Shown in pieces: positions 1 to 7,367 of a stretch of 64,000 bases of DNA. Each line of letters begins with the position of its first letter. The first letter of the stretch is position 1. Both the position numbers and the translations under genes were made by a program. The notes beneath the pieces were generated by a model that searched no databases, had not been told where the DNA came from, and worked only from the letters and a program-made list of their open reading frames with translations. This DNA is from Alcanivoracaceae bacterium (GTDB lineage Bacteria > Pseudomonadota > Gammaproteobacteria > Pseudomonadales > Alcanivoracaceae): positions 1 to 64,000 of the forward strand of contig JAGLCJ010000010.1 in the NCBI GenBank assembly GCA_023146255.1, given 5' to 3'.

Positions 1-11
1 GTCCACGAAAG

Positions 12-79
12 TGGTTACAGATCAGCGCACACAGTGCGTCCGGCGCCCAGCGGGCGCGTACTGGCGCTGCTTGTTATGC
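12..79 (-). other. candidate integron attC site (degenerate)
   Basis: The stop codon of the minus-strand gene ending at 74 lies inside GCATAAC (79-73), the usual position of the R'' box of a cassette attC. Beyond it CAGCGC and GCGCTG (about 64-69 and 23-28) can pair as L''/L' arms, enclosing GC-rich sub-hairpins. The distal box (around 11-18, GTGGTTAC on the plus strand) is a poor match to GTTRRRY, so either the site is degenerate or the true end lies before the window. No integrase gene is visible. Confidence 0.45.
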
Positions 80-400
80 ATCATCGTTCTCCGGCGGCAC
101 CCTAAATCTAGCCTCATCGACCGCCAGTCGAATTCCCTGCGTCAAAAGGTATATGCCAAATATCGTGGAAATTATTGCAGCATAAGGCGCATACATGGCG
201 ACTTTTGGACCAACTGACGCCCCAAGATATCCGCCAAGGAAACCGGCTACCATAGGAACCACCACTGCAAGAAGAATAGCTCTCTTTAGAATGCTTCGCG
301 TCGGCAAGCTAGATGAGTTCGCGATCGCGTTTACCGAGAAAATAAAATACGCCGCGACGCCATAAAGCCCCGCGTACACCAAGCCATTAATAATCTGCAC
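74..400 (-). CDS. small membrane protein, likely integron cassette gene
   Basis: A 108-residue protein with about three hydrophobic segments (roughly residues 5-25, 40-62 and 68-88) and a short charged tail, so probably an inner-membrane protein. I do not recognise a family. The ATG is preceded by GATGGAG. The gene starts about 20 bases after a GTTATGC box (427-421) and its stop overlaps GCATAAC (79-73). This tight fit to complementary core boxes is how integron cassettes are built: the cassette-start GTTRRRY pairs with the RYYYAAC at the end of the same cassette. The base composition is visibly AT-richer than the core genes of the window. Function unknown; the cassette assignment is inference. 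Confidence 0.7.
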   Translation of the reverse strand: MQIINGLVYAGLYGVAAYFIFSVNAIANSSSLPTRSILKRAILLAVVVPMVAGFLGGYLGASVGPKVAMYAPYAAIISTIFGIYLLTQGIRLAVDEARFRVPPENDDA

Positions 401-420
401 GAAATATCTCCATCTTTAAT

Positions 421-508
421 GCATAACAGCTGTATTCATTAGAAACGTCGACATAACTCGACGGCGGGTTGGACCGGCCGCGGCCCACTTATTAACTGTG
501 CTGAATAC
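421..508 (-). other. cassette boundary and possible attC/attI-like site
   Basis: On the minus strand GTTATGC (427-421) marks the proposed start of the cassette gene. It is preceded by AGCT and then GAATAC (437-432), which can pair with GTATTC (508-503), giving an inverted-repeat-bounded stretch of about 75 bases. This could be the attC of a preceding cassette or an attI-like site, but the expected outer box is not recognisable. The rest of 401-703 holds no gene that I can support; it contains only the inverted repeats listed separately. Confidence 0.3.
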
Positions 509-550
509 TAACCCGATCATGTGCTTAGACCCATATAGCCAATGTCTTAC

Positions 551-597
551 AAGGTGGAATCCGGCCGGTGGAACGGATGGATGCCGGATTCCACCTT
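551..597. repeat. perfect 15-bp inverted repeat
   Basis: Arms 551-565 and 583-597 are exact reverse complements, separated by a 17-base loop that itself contains GGTGGAA, echoing the arm. There is no T-tract, so it does not look like an intrinsic terminator. It lies in the non-coding stretch between the putative cassette and the SpoU methyltransferase gene. Confidence 0.7.
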
Positions 598-648
598 CTG
601 CCGGATTGACTAGTTAGCTAACGCTTTAGGAATCAGCCTGATACACAA

Positions 649-690
649 CTCGGCGGCTGGCCATCACTGATTAAGCCGGCGACCGCCGAG
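649..690 (-). terminator. hairpin downstream of SpoU methyltransferase gene
   Basis: CTCGGCGG (649-656) and CCGCCGAG (683-690) can form an 8-bp stem 14 bases past the stop of the minus-strand gene ending at 704. The loop is long (26 bases) and there is no clear T-run, so the terminator role is uncertain. Confidence 0.3.
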
Positions 691-703
691 CAGGCACGCG
701 GGC

Positions 704-1225
704 TTACTCGGCAGGTTTGCGCACCTTGAGCCGGTTATTGATATCGCGGCTATTTTTTATCAGCGCATCGCCTTGAGCCACACCAGGCGTTTTGGCAAGC
801 CGGTCATACAGCACCACATTTACCGATGCCGCCAGATTCATGCAGGTGACGGTGGGCACATACACCACATGATCGGCCTGATTGATCAGCACTTGCGGGA
901 GCGACCCGTCTTCCGGGCCGAACACATAAATCGCCTGCTGCGGATGCACAAACTGTGGTAGCGGAGACGCGCCTTCAGCCAGCTCGACACAGACGATTTT
1001 CATGTCAGCAGGAAGACCTGAAAGCAGGTCATCTTCTCGAAGCAGGGGAATCTTGCTCAGCATATCCTTGGTGTCGGTCTGGTAGCGGGCGGCGCGCTCG
1101 AAACGGGTGCCGCTGTAGCGAACCTGATCGGCCTGATAACACCCGGCCGCTCGCATAATCGCGCCGACATTGGTTGGACTCTTTGGATCAACAAGGGCAA
1201 TAAATACAGCTTGCGGATCACCCAT
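704..1225 (-). CDS. SpoU/TrmH-family RNA 2'-O-methyltransferase
   Basis: A 173-residue SPOUT-class methyltransferase that would use S-adenosylmethionine to methylate a ribose 2'-OH in tRNA or rRNA. All three SpoU motifs are present: motif 1 NVGAIMRAAG (residues 19-28) with its Asn and Arg, motif 2 IYVFGPEDGSLPQ (about 99-111) and motif 3 PTVTCMNLAASVNVVLYDR (about 124-142), which builds the trefoil knot. The length fits the single-domain TrmL/TrmH-type subgroup without an RNA-binding extension, but sequence alone does not tell which RNA and position are modified. It lies 2 bases after the neighbouring small-protein gene on the same strand, so the two are probably co-transcribed. Confidence 0.85.
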   Translation of the reverse strand: MGDPQAVFIALVDPKSPTNVGAIMRAAGCYQADQVRYSGTRFERAARYQTDTKDMLSKIPLLREDDLLSGLPADMKIVCVELAEGASPLPQFVHPQQAIYVFGPEDGSLPQVLINQADHVVYVPTVTCMNLAASVNVVLYDRLAKTPGVAQGDALIKNSRDINNRLKVRKPAE

Positions 1226-1227
1226 TA

Positions 1228-1737
1228 TCAGTCGCCTTTGTCATTGTAAGCGCCTTCTGGTGCGCAGACCGGTACACGATTGCGATGCTCTGCCAGCATC
1301 CTATCGGCAGCCCTGCGCCGCTCCTCACCATTAGTGTTGCCATCTTCATTCGCGGAAAGTTGCTGAATAAGCCTCCGCAGCTCTTGCTGCCATTGCCAAA
1401 CCACTCCTGGCACCCACTCTCCATCAATGCGCGAAAGCCGCATGAGAACCGGCTCCTGCCCGGAGACTGCGGCAACATTTACCTGCGCGGTACATCCCGC
1501 GCCCTCGCGGCAGTCACAGGGCGCCTGAACGCCGTCAATCATGACAATGATGCCGGGGAAGTAACGCTCTACTTGCGTCTGAATTTCACGCACTTCCTGA
1601 TCGGTAATATTATCTTCCCGCAACGCTGCACTGGCCACGCTGGCAATTATGAAGAAGAATGCAAGCACACAAACGCGCACTCCCAAGACCACTGGCGAAG
1701 GCGGGGATGAGATAAAATCAGAAGCCGGTCTTGCCAT
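1228..1737 (-). CDS. hypothetical exported protein
   Basis: A 169-residue protein, family not recognised. The chosen ATG at 1737 overlaps the end of the upstream gene by 20 bases; the longer open frame upstream only reads through the other gene in the wrong frame. Residues about 14-40 form a signal-peptide-like stretch ending in an ASVASA site, so the mature protein is probably periplasmic; a GTG start nearer this segment is possible. The mature part has a Cys-rich patch (CDCREGAGC) and an Arg/Glu-rich C-terminus. It sits in a small minus-strand operon with the SpoU methyltransferase downstream. Confidence 0.6.
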   Translation of the reverse strand: MARPASDFISSPPSPVVLGVRVCVLAFFFIIASVASAALREDNITDQEVREIQTQVERYFPGIIVMIDGVQAPCDCREGAGCTAQVNVAAVSGQEPVLMRLSRIDGEWVPGVVWQWQQELRRLIQQLSANEDGNTNGEERRRAADRMLAEHRNRVPVCAPEGAYNDKGD

Positions 1738-2110
1738 AGATATTCTGCATCCAGTTAGTGTGCATGCCACCCTTCCACGGGTATGCCTGCCCAAGCGCGA
1801 TAGCCTGCATCGCGGAGTAATCAGCATCGCCCGCAAAGTAGGCCTCGGCAATCTCCTTACGCAATGCATCCAGACATGGCTGCGACAACGCGTAGAGGGT
1901 ACGAGTATTCTCCGATTCCTCTCGCCGATATAAGGCAATCGCGTAGGGCAGGCAATCCAGAGAAATCCCCAGCTGCCGTGCGGTGGCCTCAATCTGTCGA
2001 ACCGCGTACTGATCCATCGTGCCATAGCGTTTCAGCAGAGCCGGGCCAATCTGACGAATATATGCTGCGATTATGCGGCTGCGTCGGTAGCTGCGAAGGA
2101 GATGAATCAT
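1718..2110 (-). CDS. hypothetical protein, possibly DUF6559-like
   Basis: A 130-residue soluble protein with a basic N-terminus (YRRSRRIAAYIRQI-like pattern) followed by helices with LLKRYG, a spaced YAIALY motif, and conserved-looking aromatic residues near the C-terminus. It recalls small DUF6559-type proteins from memory, but that is weak evidence. It overlaps the start of the next gene (1737) by 20 bases, which supports translational coupling. No catalytic motif is visible. Confidence 0.55.
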   Translation of the reverse strand: MIHLLRSYRRSRIIAAYIRQIGPALLKRYGTMDQYAVRQIEATARQLGISLDCLPYAIALYRREESENTRTLYALSQPCLDALRKEIAEAYFAGDADYSAMQAIALGQAYPWKGGMHTNWMQNIYGKTGF

Positions 2111-2325
2111 GGCGGCGCCACCAATGCAGGTTAAAGACTAAAGAGGCATGGGAGAGAGTATTCGGCTCGACCGAAAAACAGTTTTCGCATACCGGCTCGG
2201 CGCCCTTCGCGCATCGAAGGATAATAGATCCTCGACGCCGCACCTCTCCAACGTTAACTGCTCAATCGGTGCAGACCCTTGGGTTTGCCATATAACGTAT
2301 GAAGCAAGCCCTGCTCTGAACCCTT

Positions 2326-2874
2326 CTATTTTTCGGCCGCGCCAGCATCCGCCGAGAAATCAATTTCGGACAGCACCTGCAGAAACTCCTTGATATTTTC
2401 TTTTCCCGACATCTCAACCGATTTTCTCTGGCGCACCGCTGCAACAATAGCATCACCAGGCTTCGCAGTTTTGGTGGTGCTCAGCGTTTTATCCAGAATC
2501 AATGTCTGGCTACTTTTATCGGAAAGAATATAGTGAATTCTGGTTGTCGCACTCATATCCAGACCCACCATAGGACTTGAGACTTCCAGAATGTTTGCGT
2601 CAATCTGATACTGTCCGTCAGAGCTGAGCAACCCCTCATTACTCAGGGTCTTTTCAAGCGCTTCGATGAAGGCGTCATTGGATATCTTTGCCGTCAGCAT
2701 CGGATTCGTTTTTTTGCCCCCGGAAACATTTCTTACCGAAACGTTCCCTATCAACACCTCAGAATAGGAAACAGCACCCTCTTCCGCTTCATAAACCATG
2801 TATTCAACCTTGGCCGCCGATGCACAACCGCCAAGAAGAAAAACAGCAAGAATAAGAGAAGCATACCGTTTCAT
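2326..2874 (-). CDS. hypothetical lipoprotein
   Basis: A 182-residue protein with a classical lipoprotein signal: basic start MKR, hydrophobic core and lipobox LLGGC at residues 13-17, so it is probably lipid-anchored to a periplasm-facing membrane. The rest is soluble with mixed alpha/beta character and resembles small conserved outer-membrane-type lipoproteins of unknown function. It is monocistronic, with about 160 bases of non-coding sequence on its upstream side and about 215 downstream. No binding or catalytic motif is visible. Confidence 0.7.
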   Translation of the reverse strand: MKRYASLILAVFLLGGCASAAKVEYMVYEAEEGAVSYSEVLIGNVSVRNVSGGKKTNPMLTAKISNDAFIEALEKTLSNEGLLSSDGQYQIDANILEVSSPMVGLDMSATTRIHYILSDKSSQTLILDKTLSTTKTAKPGDAIVAAVRQRKSVEMSGKENIKEFLQVLSEIDFSADAGAAEK

Positions 2875-3038
2875 AACGCCACCATTATCGGAAATATGAA
2901 AGGCTACTGGCTAATGCCCAACCAATCAATCCGTACGCCGCGCTCATGAACAGAAGCCTCCGCCGACGGAAGTTGTTGCAGATCAGATCTCTTTGCTCTC
3001 AGAACCTTATTTCCCGAAAAGATACAGCCCCAGTCAGG

Positions 3039-3950
3039 TCAGCGGCCGTTGTTCCCCGCCAACAGCAGCTCCCGCAGCCACCGATGCCCCGGATCACCAT
3101 CCAGATCGCGGTGCCAGTAAAGATGCATGGCCATTGCCGGCATCTGTAGTGGCAAGGCCGCCGATATAAAACGCCGGTCCGCCAGCCGTTCTGCCAATAC
3201 ATCGGGCAAGGTCAGCAGCAGATCGGTAGCAGCCACCACTTCCATCGCCGCCTGATAATGCTGGCAACGCAAGGTGATGTCCCGTTGGTGCCCGGCCTGT
3301 GCCAGGCCGAAATCCTCCAGCCCCGGGCCGCGGCGGCGCGATGACACCAGCACATGGGCTGCGCCAAGGTAGTCGTTCAGCGCCATGGTCTTCTTCGCCA
3401 GCGGGTGGCCCTTGCGCATCAGCACCACTAACGGCGATTCCACCAACGGCTGCTGGCAGATGTCGCCGGACACCGGCAGTTGCACGTCCATGGCCAGATC
3501 GAGTCGGCCGGCGGCCAGTTCGCGCAGGGTGTCGCGGCGCGAGACGGTAAGCGATTGCAGCTCGATGCCGGGGGCGTCGGCCATCAGCTTTTTCATTAAT
3601 GGTGGCAGCACGCAGGCTTCGAGGCCGTCACGCAGGCCGAGCACGAAGGGGCGCCGCGCCGAGGCCGGGTCGAACGCCGGTTCGCTGGACAGACAAGACT
3701 GCAGGCCGGTCAGGGCTTCGCGCACCGGGCCGATCAGGCTGCGGGCCTTGGCGGTGGGGGCCATTTGCCGGCCGCGGCGGACGAACAGTTCGTCATCAAG
3801 GCGCTCGCGCAGCCGCGCCAGCGCGTGGCTGACCGCGGGCTGGGTCAGGTTCAGGCTGCGCGCGGCGGCGCTGATGCTGCCCTCGCGGACGATGGCGTCG
3901 AACACCACGAACAGGTTCAGGTCGATTCTGGATATATTCGTTTCATGCAT
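3039..3950 (-). CDS. LysR-family transcriptional regulator
   Basis: A 303-residue LysR-type regulator. The N-terminal winged helix-turn-helix covers about residues 9-68, with the typical pattern of an FxAIVREGSISAAARSL region followed by TQPAVSHALARLRERL. The remaining 210 residues form the periplasmic-binding-protein-like effector domain. It is transcribed divergently from the acyl-CoA dehydrogenase operon at 4035, and a dyad with T-N11-A geometry lies between them (3968-3982), so it probably controls that operon and itself. The likely inducer is a substrate or CoA-thioester of the operon pathway (inference). Confidence 0.85.
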   Translation of the reverse strand: MHETNISRIDLNLFVVFDAIVREGSISAAARSLNLTQPAVSHALARLRERLDDELFVRRGRQMAPTAKARSLIGPVREALTGLQSCLSSEPAFDPASARRPFVLGLRDGLEACVLPPLMKKLMADAPGIELQSLTVSRRDTLRELAAGRLDLAMDVQLPVSGDICQQPLVESPLVVLMRKGHPLAKKTMALNDYLGAAHVLVSSRRRGPGLEDFGLAQAGHQRDITLRCQHYQAAMEVVAATDLLLTLPDVLAERLADRRFISAALPLQMPAMAMHLYWHRDLDGDPGHRWLRELLLAGNNGR

Positions 3951-3967
3951 ACAGGCTAATGCACACT

Positions 3968-3982
3968 ATTCATTGGATGAAT
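3968..3982. promoter_or_regulatory. candidate LysR box between divergent genes
   Basis: ATTCAT-TGG-ATGAAT is a perfect 6-bp dyad with the T-N11-A geometry of LysR operators. It lies 18 bases before the LysR start and 53 bases before the acyl-CoA dehydrogenase start, where a shared divergent promoter would be controlled. Confidence 0.55.
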
Positions 3983-4034
3983 GAGTAGAGCCTGCCATAG
4001 ACTCGTGGCTGCTACCAGCCACGCGGAGACGACC

Positions 4035-5243
4035 ATGGAATTCAGCCTTTCCCCGAAAGCCCAGGATTATTACGACCGCGTCAAACGCTTTATGGACCAG
4101 CACATCACTCCGGCCGAGGAGGCCTATCACCACGAGCTGCAGAGCCTCGACAACAAGTGGGTGGTGCTGCCGATCATCGATCAGCTCAAGGCGAAGGCCA
4201 AAGCCGAAGGCCTGTGGAATATGTTCCTGCCGGACGACAAGCTCGGCGCCGGGCTGTCGGTGACCGACTACGCCTCGGTGGCAGAACTGACTGGCCGCTC
4301 CGCCATCGCACCGGAAATTTTCAACTGCAATGCGCCGGACACCGGCAATATGGAAGTGCTGTATCACTACGGCAACGACGAGCAGAAAGCGCAGTGGCTT
4401 ACTCCGCTGCTGGCCGGCGAGATCCGCTCGGCGTTCTGCATGACCGAGCCGGGCGTTGCCTCATCGGACGCCACCAATATGGCGGCCACGGCAAAGATCG
4501 AAGGCGATGAAGTGGTGCTGAACGGCACCAAGTGGTGGAGCACCGGCATTGGTCACCCGAACTGCAAGGTGTTGATCTTTATGGGCCTGACTGATCCGGG
4601 CGCAAATCGCCATGCCCAGCATTCGATGGTGCTGGTGCCGAAGGACACCCCCGGCGTGAAAGTCACTCGCATGCTCACCGCCATGGGCATGTACGACGAG
4701 CCATACGGTCACGGCGAGGTGGAGTTCAATAATGTGCGCCTGCCGAAAAGTGCGATTATCGCCGGGCCGGGGCGTGGCTTTGAAATTGCCCAGGGCCGGC
4801 TCGGGCCCGGCCGCATTCATCACTGCATGCGTTTGATCGGATTGTCGGAGCTGGCGCTGGAATTGATGTGCAAGCGCGGTTCGGAGCGCGTTGCGTTTGG
4901 AAAGCCGCTGATCAATCTGGGCGGCAATCGCGAACGCATTGCCGAAGCACGGATCATGATCGAGCAGGCGCGCCTGCTAGTGCTGAAAGCGGCCTGGCTG
5001 ATCGACACCAAGGGCGTGTTCGCGGCGATGAGCGAGATCTCGCAGATCAAGGTGATCTGTCCGAATGTGGCGCAGAAGGTCGTTGATATGGCCATGCAGA
5101 TTCATGGTGGTGGTGGCATGAGTCAGGACTTCCCGCTGGCCGCCGCCTGGACCGCGGCGCGGGCACTGCGTCTTGCCGATGGCCCGGATGAAGTGCATCG
5201 TGGCCTGATCGCCAAATTCGAGTTGATGAAATACAAAGCCTGA
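4035..5243 (+). CDS. acyl-CoA dehydrogenase, ACAD10/11-like
   Basis: A 402-residue FAD-dependent acyl-CoA dehydrogenase. The start at 4035 follows GGAGA and gives the usual family start; an upstream in-frame ATG at 3981 lies in the regulatory region. Visible features are the CMTEPGVASSDATN flavin/substrate segment (about residues 136-149), the GTKWWSTG stretch, and the C-terminal LADGPDEVHRG motif that is characteristic of the ACAD10/11 group. In mammals ACAD10/11 carry a kinase and a dehydrogenase domain in one chain and process 4-hydroxyacyl-CoAs by phosphorylation and elimination; here the kinase-like partner is a separate gene two positions downstream. It is the first gene of a five-gene operon that also encodes two SDRs and a histidine phosphatase. 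Confidence 0.88.
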   Translation: MEFSLSPKAQDYYDRVKRFMDQHITPAEEAYHHELQSLDNKWVVLPIIDQLKAKAKAEGLWNMFLPDDKLGAGLSVTDYASVAELTGRSAIAPEIFNCNAPDTGNMEVLYHYGNDEQKAQWLTPLLAGEIRSAFCMTEPGVASSDATNMAATAKIEGDEVVLNGTKWWSTGIGHPNCKVLIFMGLTDPGANRHAQHSMVLVPKDTPGVKVTRMLTAMGMYDEPYGHGEVEFNNVRLPKSAIIAGPGRGFEIAQGRLGPGRIHHCMRLIGLSELALELMCKRGSERVAFGKPLINLGGNRERIAEARIMIEQARLLVLKAAWLIDTKGVFAAMSEISQIKVICPNVAQKVVDMAMQIHGGGGMSQDFPLAAAWTAARALRLADGPDEVHRGLIAKFELMKYKA

Positions 5244-5300
5244 AACACTACGGGGGCGGCGTTAACCACGATCGCAACGCTGATTGCTGGCACGATGCGA

Positions 5301-5412
5301 GGCAGTTACGGCGATCATGCCCTCCCGGGACCCTCGGAGCCATGGATGGCGGGGAGGAGCTACAGGGACGTACTCGTGCGTGTCCCGGGAGGGCATGATC
5401 GCCGTAACTGCC
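5301..5412. repeat. long stem-loop: perfect 31-bp inverted repeat
   Basis: Arms 5301-5331 and 5382-5412 are exact reverse complements around a 50-base loop. The loop holds short conserved pieces (CCATGGATGG, CAGGGACGTA) whose reverse complements also occur in the loop of the stem-loop at 56843-56956, although the stems differ in sequence. It sits inside the operon between the acyl-CoA dehydrogenase and SDR genes, where it could stabilise or attenuate the transcript. There is no T-tract. Confidence 0.85.
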
Positions 5413-5484
5413 GGGCGGTTCACTGCCAAACCCGTTCGCGGTTAACTCCGCTCCCTGAATTAACGTATTTGCAGGAGTTATTTT

Positions 5485-6291
5485 ATGTCCCAACGTGTTC
5501 TGATTACCGGCGGTGCGTCCGGCCTTGGCAAGGAACTGGCCCGTCAGTACCTGAAGACCGGCGCCAAGGTCCTGATCACCGACATCAATGATCAGCGTGG
5601 CAACGAAGCCGAGTTTGAATTGAAGTCGCTCGGCGAAGTGCGCTTTGTCAAAGCCAACACGACGCTGGACAGCGACTGGCAGATGCTGCTCGACTGGGTG
5701 CAGAACAAATGGAACGGTCTCGATGTGCTGGTGAACAACGCCGGCGTTGCCGCCAGCGGCCGGATCGACAAGATCAGTATGGAAGACTGGGACTGGATCA
5801 TCGACATTAATCTGAAAGGCGTGATCCGCGGTTGCCGCACCTTTGTACCGCTGTTCAAACAACAGAAGAGCGGCCATATCGTCAACATTGCCTCGCTCGC
5901 GGCGGTGGCCAATGCACCGACCATGAGTTCCTACAATGTCACCAAGGCCGGCGTGGTCTCGCTGTCGGAAACCCTGCGCCACGAACTGTCGCCCTATGGC
6001 ATTCACACCACCGTGGTTTGCCCGAGCTTTTTCCAGACCAATCTGGCCGACACCATGCGCACTCCGGAACAGGGCATGGACCAGACGGTGCGCAAACTGC
6101 TGGCCGGCGGCAAGCTGAGCGCCGAACAGGTTGCACAGAGAATTGTCCGCGCCCAGCAGAAAGGCCGTTTCCTCGAACTGCCGCACGCTGAGGGCAAGGC
6201 GCTATCCCTGATCAAGCGTTATGCACCGGCACTGTACAACTACGGCGTGGCGGACGCGGGCCGTCGCCTGTACAAAAAACTGGAGCGCTGA
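5485..6291 (+). CDS. SDR-family NAD(P)-dependent oxidoreductase
   Basis: A 268-residue classical short-chain dehydrogenase with a Rossmann fold: cofactor motif TGGASGLG (residues 8-15), structural NNAG, and catalytic Ser with YNVTK (Tyr and Lys about residues 150 and 154). An acidic residue after the second strand (LITDIND) favours NAD over NADP. The start follows GCAGGAG. A tail of about 35 residues after the core is longer than minimal SDRs. It is the second gene of the ACAD10/11-like operon and its stop is one base from the kinase start, so it probably oxidises or reduces a hydroxy- or keto-acyl intermediate of that pathway. Confidence 0.85.
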   Translation: MSQRVLITGGASGLGKELARQYLKTGAKVLITDINDQRGNEAEFELKSLGEVRFVKANTTLDSDWQMLLDWVQNKWNGLDVLVNNAGVAASGRIDKISMEDWDWIIDINLKGVIRGCRTFVPLFKQQKSGHIVNIASLAAVANAPTMSSYNVTKAGVVSLSETLRHELSPYGIHTTVVCPSFFQTNLADTMRTPEQGMDQTVRKLLAGGKLSAEQVAQRIVRAQQKGRFLELPHAEGKALSLIKRYAPALYNYGVADAGRRLYKKLER

Positions 6292-6292
6292 G

Positions 6293-7366
6293 ATGGCCGC
6301 CACCGATGCCCTGATTGATAAACCGAAAGAGGTTCGTGACGGCGAGAGCTTTGATGTCGCGCTGATGGATGCCTGGCTGAAGCAGCAGGTGCCATCGCTG
6401 GCCGACGAACCGACGGTGAAACAATTTTCCGGTGGCGCATCCAACCTGACCTATCTGGTCAGCTATCCCGATCGCGATCTGATCCTGCGGCGGCCGCCGT
6501 TTGGCCACAAGGCAAAGGGCGCGCATGACATGGTCCGCGAGTATCGTGTGCAGGAAGCCTTGAAGCCGGTGTACCCGGCGGTGCCGAACATGGTCGCGCT
6601 GTGCGAGGACCAGTCGGTAATGGGTTGCGATTTTTATGTCATGGATCGCATCAAAGGCATTATTCCGCGCGCCAACTTGCCGAAAGGCATGACGCTGACC
6701 GAAGCGCAGACCCGGCAACTGTGCAAGGGCGTGATCGACAAGCTGATCGAACTGCACCAGGTGGATTACCAGGCTGCCGGCCTGTCGCATCTGGGCAAGG
6801 GCGGCGGCTATGTCCAGCGCCAGATCAGCGGCTGGTCGGACCGTTACGACAAATCAAAAACCTGGAATGTCCCCGGCTGGAAATCGGTGAGGGAATGGCT
6901 GAACGCCAATATGCCCGATGATGTCGCCACCGTGATCATCCACAACGATTACCGCTTCGATAACGTGGTGCTGGATGCAGATGATCCGCAAAACATTATC
7001 GGCGTGCTCGATTGGGAAATGGCCACCCTCGGCGATCCGCTGATGGATCTGGGCAACACCCTGGCCTACTGGGTGCAGGCCGATGACGACCGCATCAACA
7101 AGCTTCTGCGTCGCCAGCCGACGCACCTGCCCGGCATGTTCAGCCGCCATGAAGTAGTCGAGTACTACTGCGAGAAAATGAATCTGAAACCGGACAACTG
7201 GACCTTCTATGAGGTCTACGGCCTGTTCCGCCTGGCGGTGATCGTGCAGCAGATCTACTACCGCTATCACCACAAGCAGACACGCAATCCGGCATTCAAA
7301 CATTTCTGGTTGTTCAACCACTATCTACATCACACCAGCAAGAAAGTGATCAGGGGAAAACGCTGA
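6293..7366 (+). CDS. APH-fold kinase, ACAD10/11 N-domain-like
   Basis: A 357-residue aminoglycoside-phosphotransferase-fold protein. Key residues are visible: FSGGASNLTY near the N-terminus (nucleotide loop), a Lys/Arg-rich RRPP segment, catalytic HND at 217-219 with Asn224, and metal-binding DWE at 240-242 followed by LGDP. This subgroup matches the N-terminal domain of ACAD10/11 and LvaA-type kinases, which phosphorylate the hydroxyl of 4-hydroxyacyl-CoAs; aminoglycoside resistance is unlikely. The start at 6293 is one base after the SDR stop and the next gene starts 2 bases after this one ends, so the genes are translationally coupled. It would work with the acyl-CoA dehydrogenase two genes upstream. 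Confidence 0.87.
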   Translation: MAATDALIDKPKEVRDGESFDVALMDAWLKQQVPSLADEPTVKQFSGGASNLTYLVSYPDRDLILRRPPFGHKAKGAHDMVREYRVQEALKPVYPAVPNMVALCEDQSVMGCDFYVMDRIKGIIPRANLPKGMTLTEAQTRQLCKGVIDKLIELHQVDYQAAGLSHLGKGGGYVQRQISGWSDRYDKSKTWNVPGWKSVREWLNANMPDDVATVIIHNDYRFDNVVLDADDPQNIIGVLDWEMATLGDPLMDLGNTLAYWVQADDDRINKLLRRQPTHLPGMFSRHEVVEYYCEKMNLKPDNWTFYEVYGLFRLAVIVQQIYYRYHHKQTRNPAFKHFWLFNHYLHHTSKKVIRGKR

Positions 7367-7367
7367 T

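Noticed and set aside
5248..6186. Long minus-strand frame of 312 residues across the SDR gene
   Set aside because: It is the shadow of a high-GC coding gene. It has a biased His/Gln/Arg composition, no domain and no start signal, and the plus-strand SDR is certain.
6293..7366. Aminoglycoside resistance gene
   Set aside because: The protein has an APH fold, but its operon with acyl-CoA dehydrogenase and its motif pattern match the ACAD10/11 kinase group.
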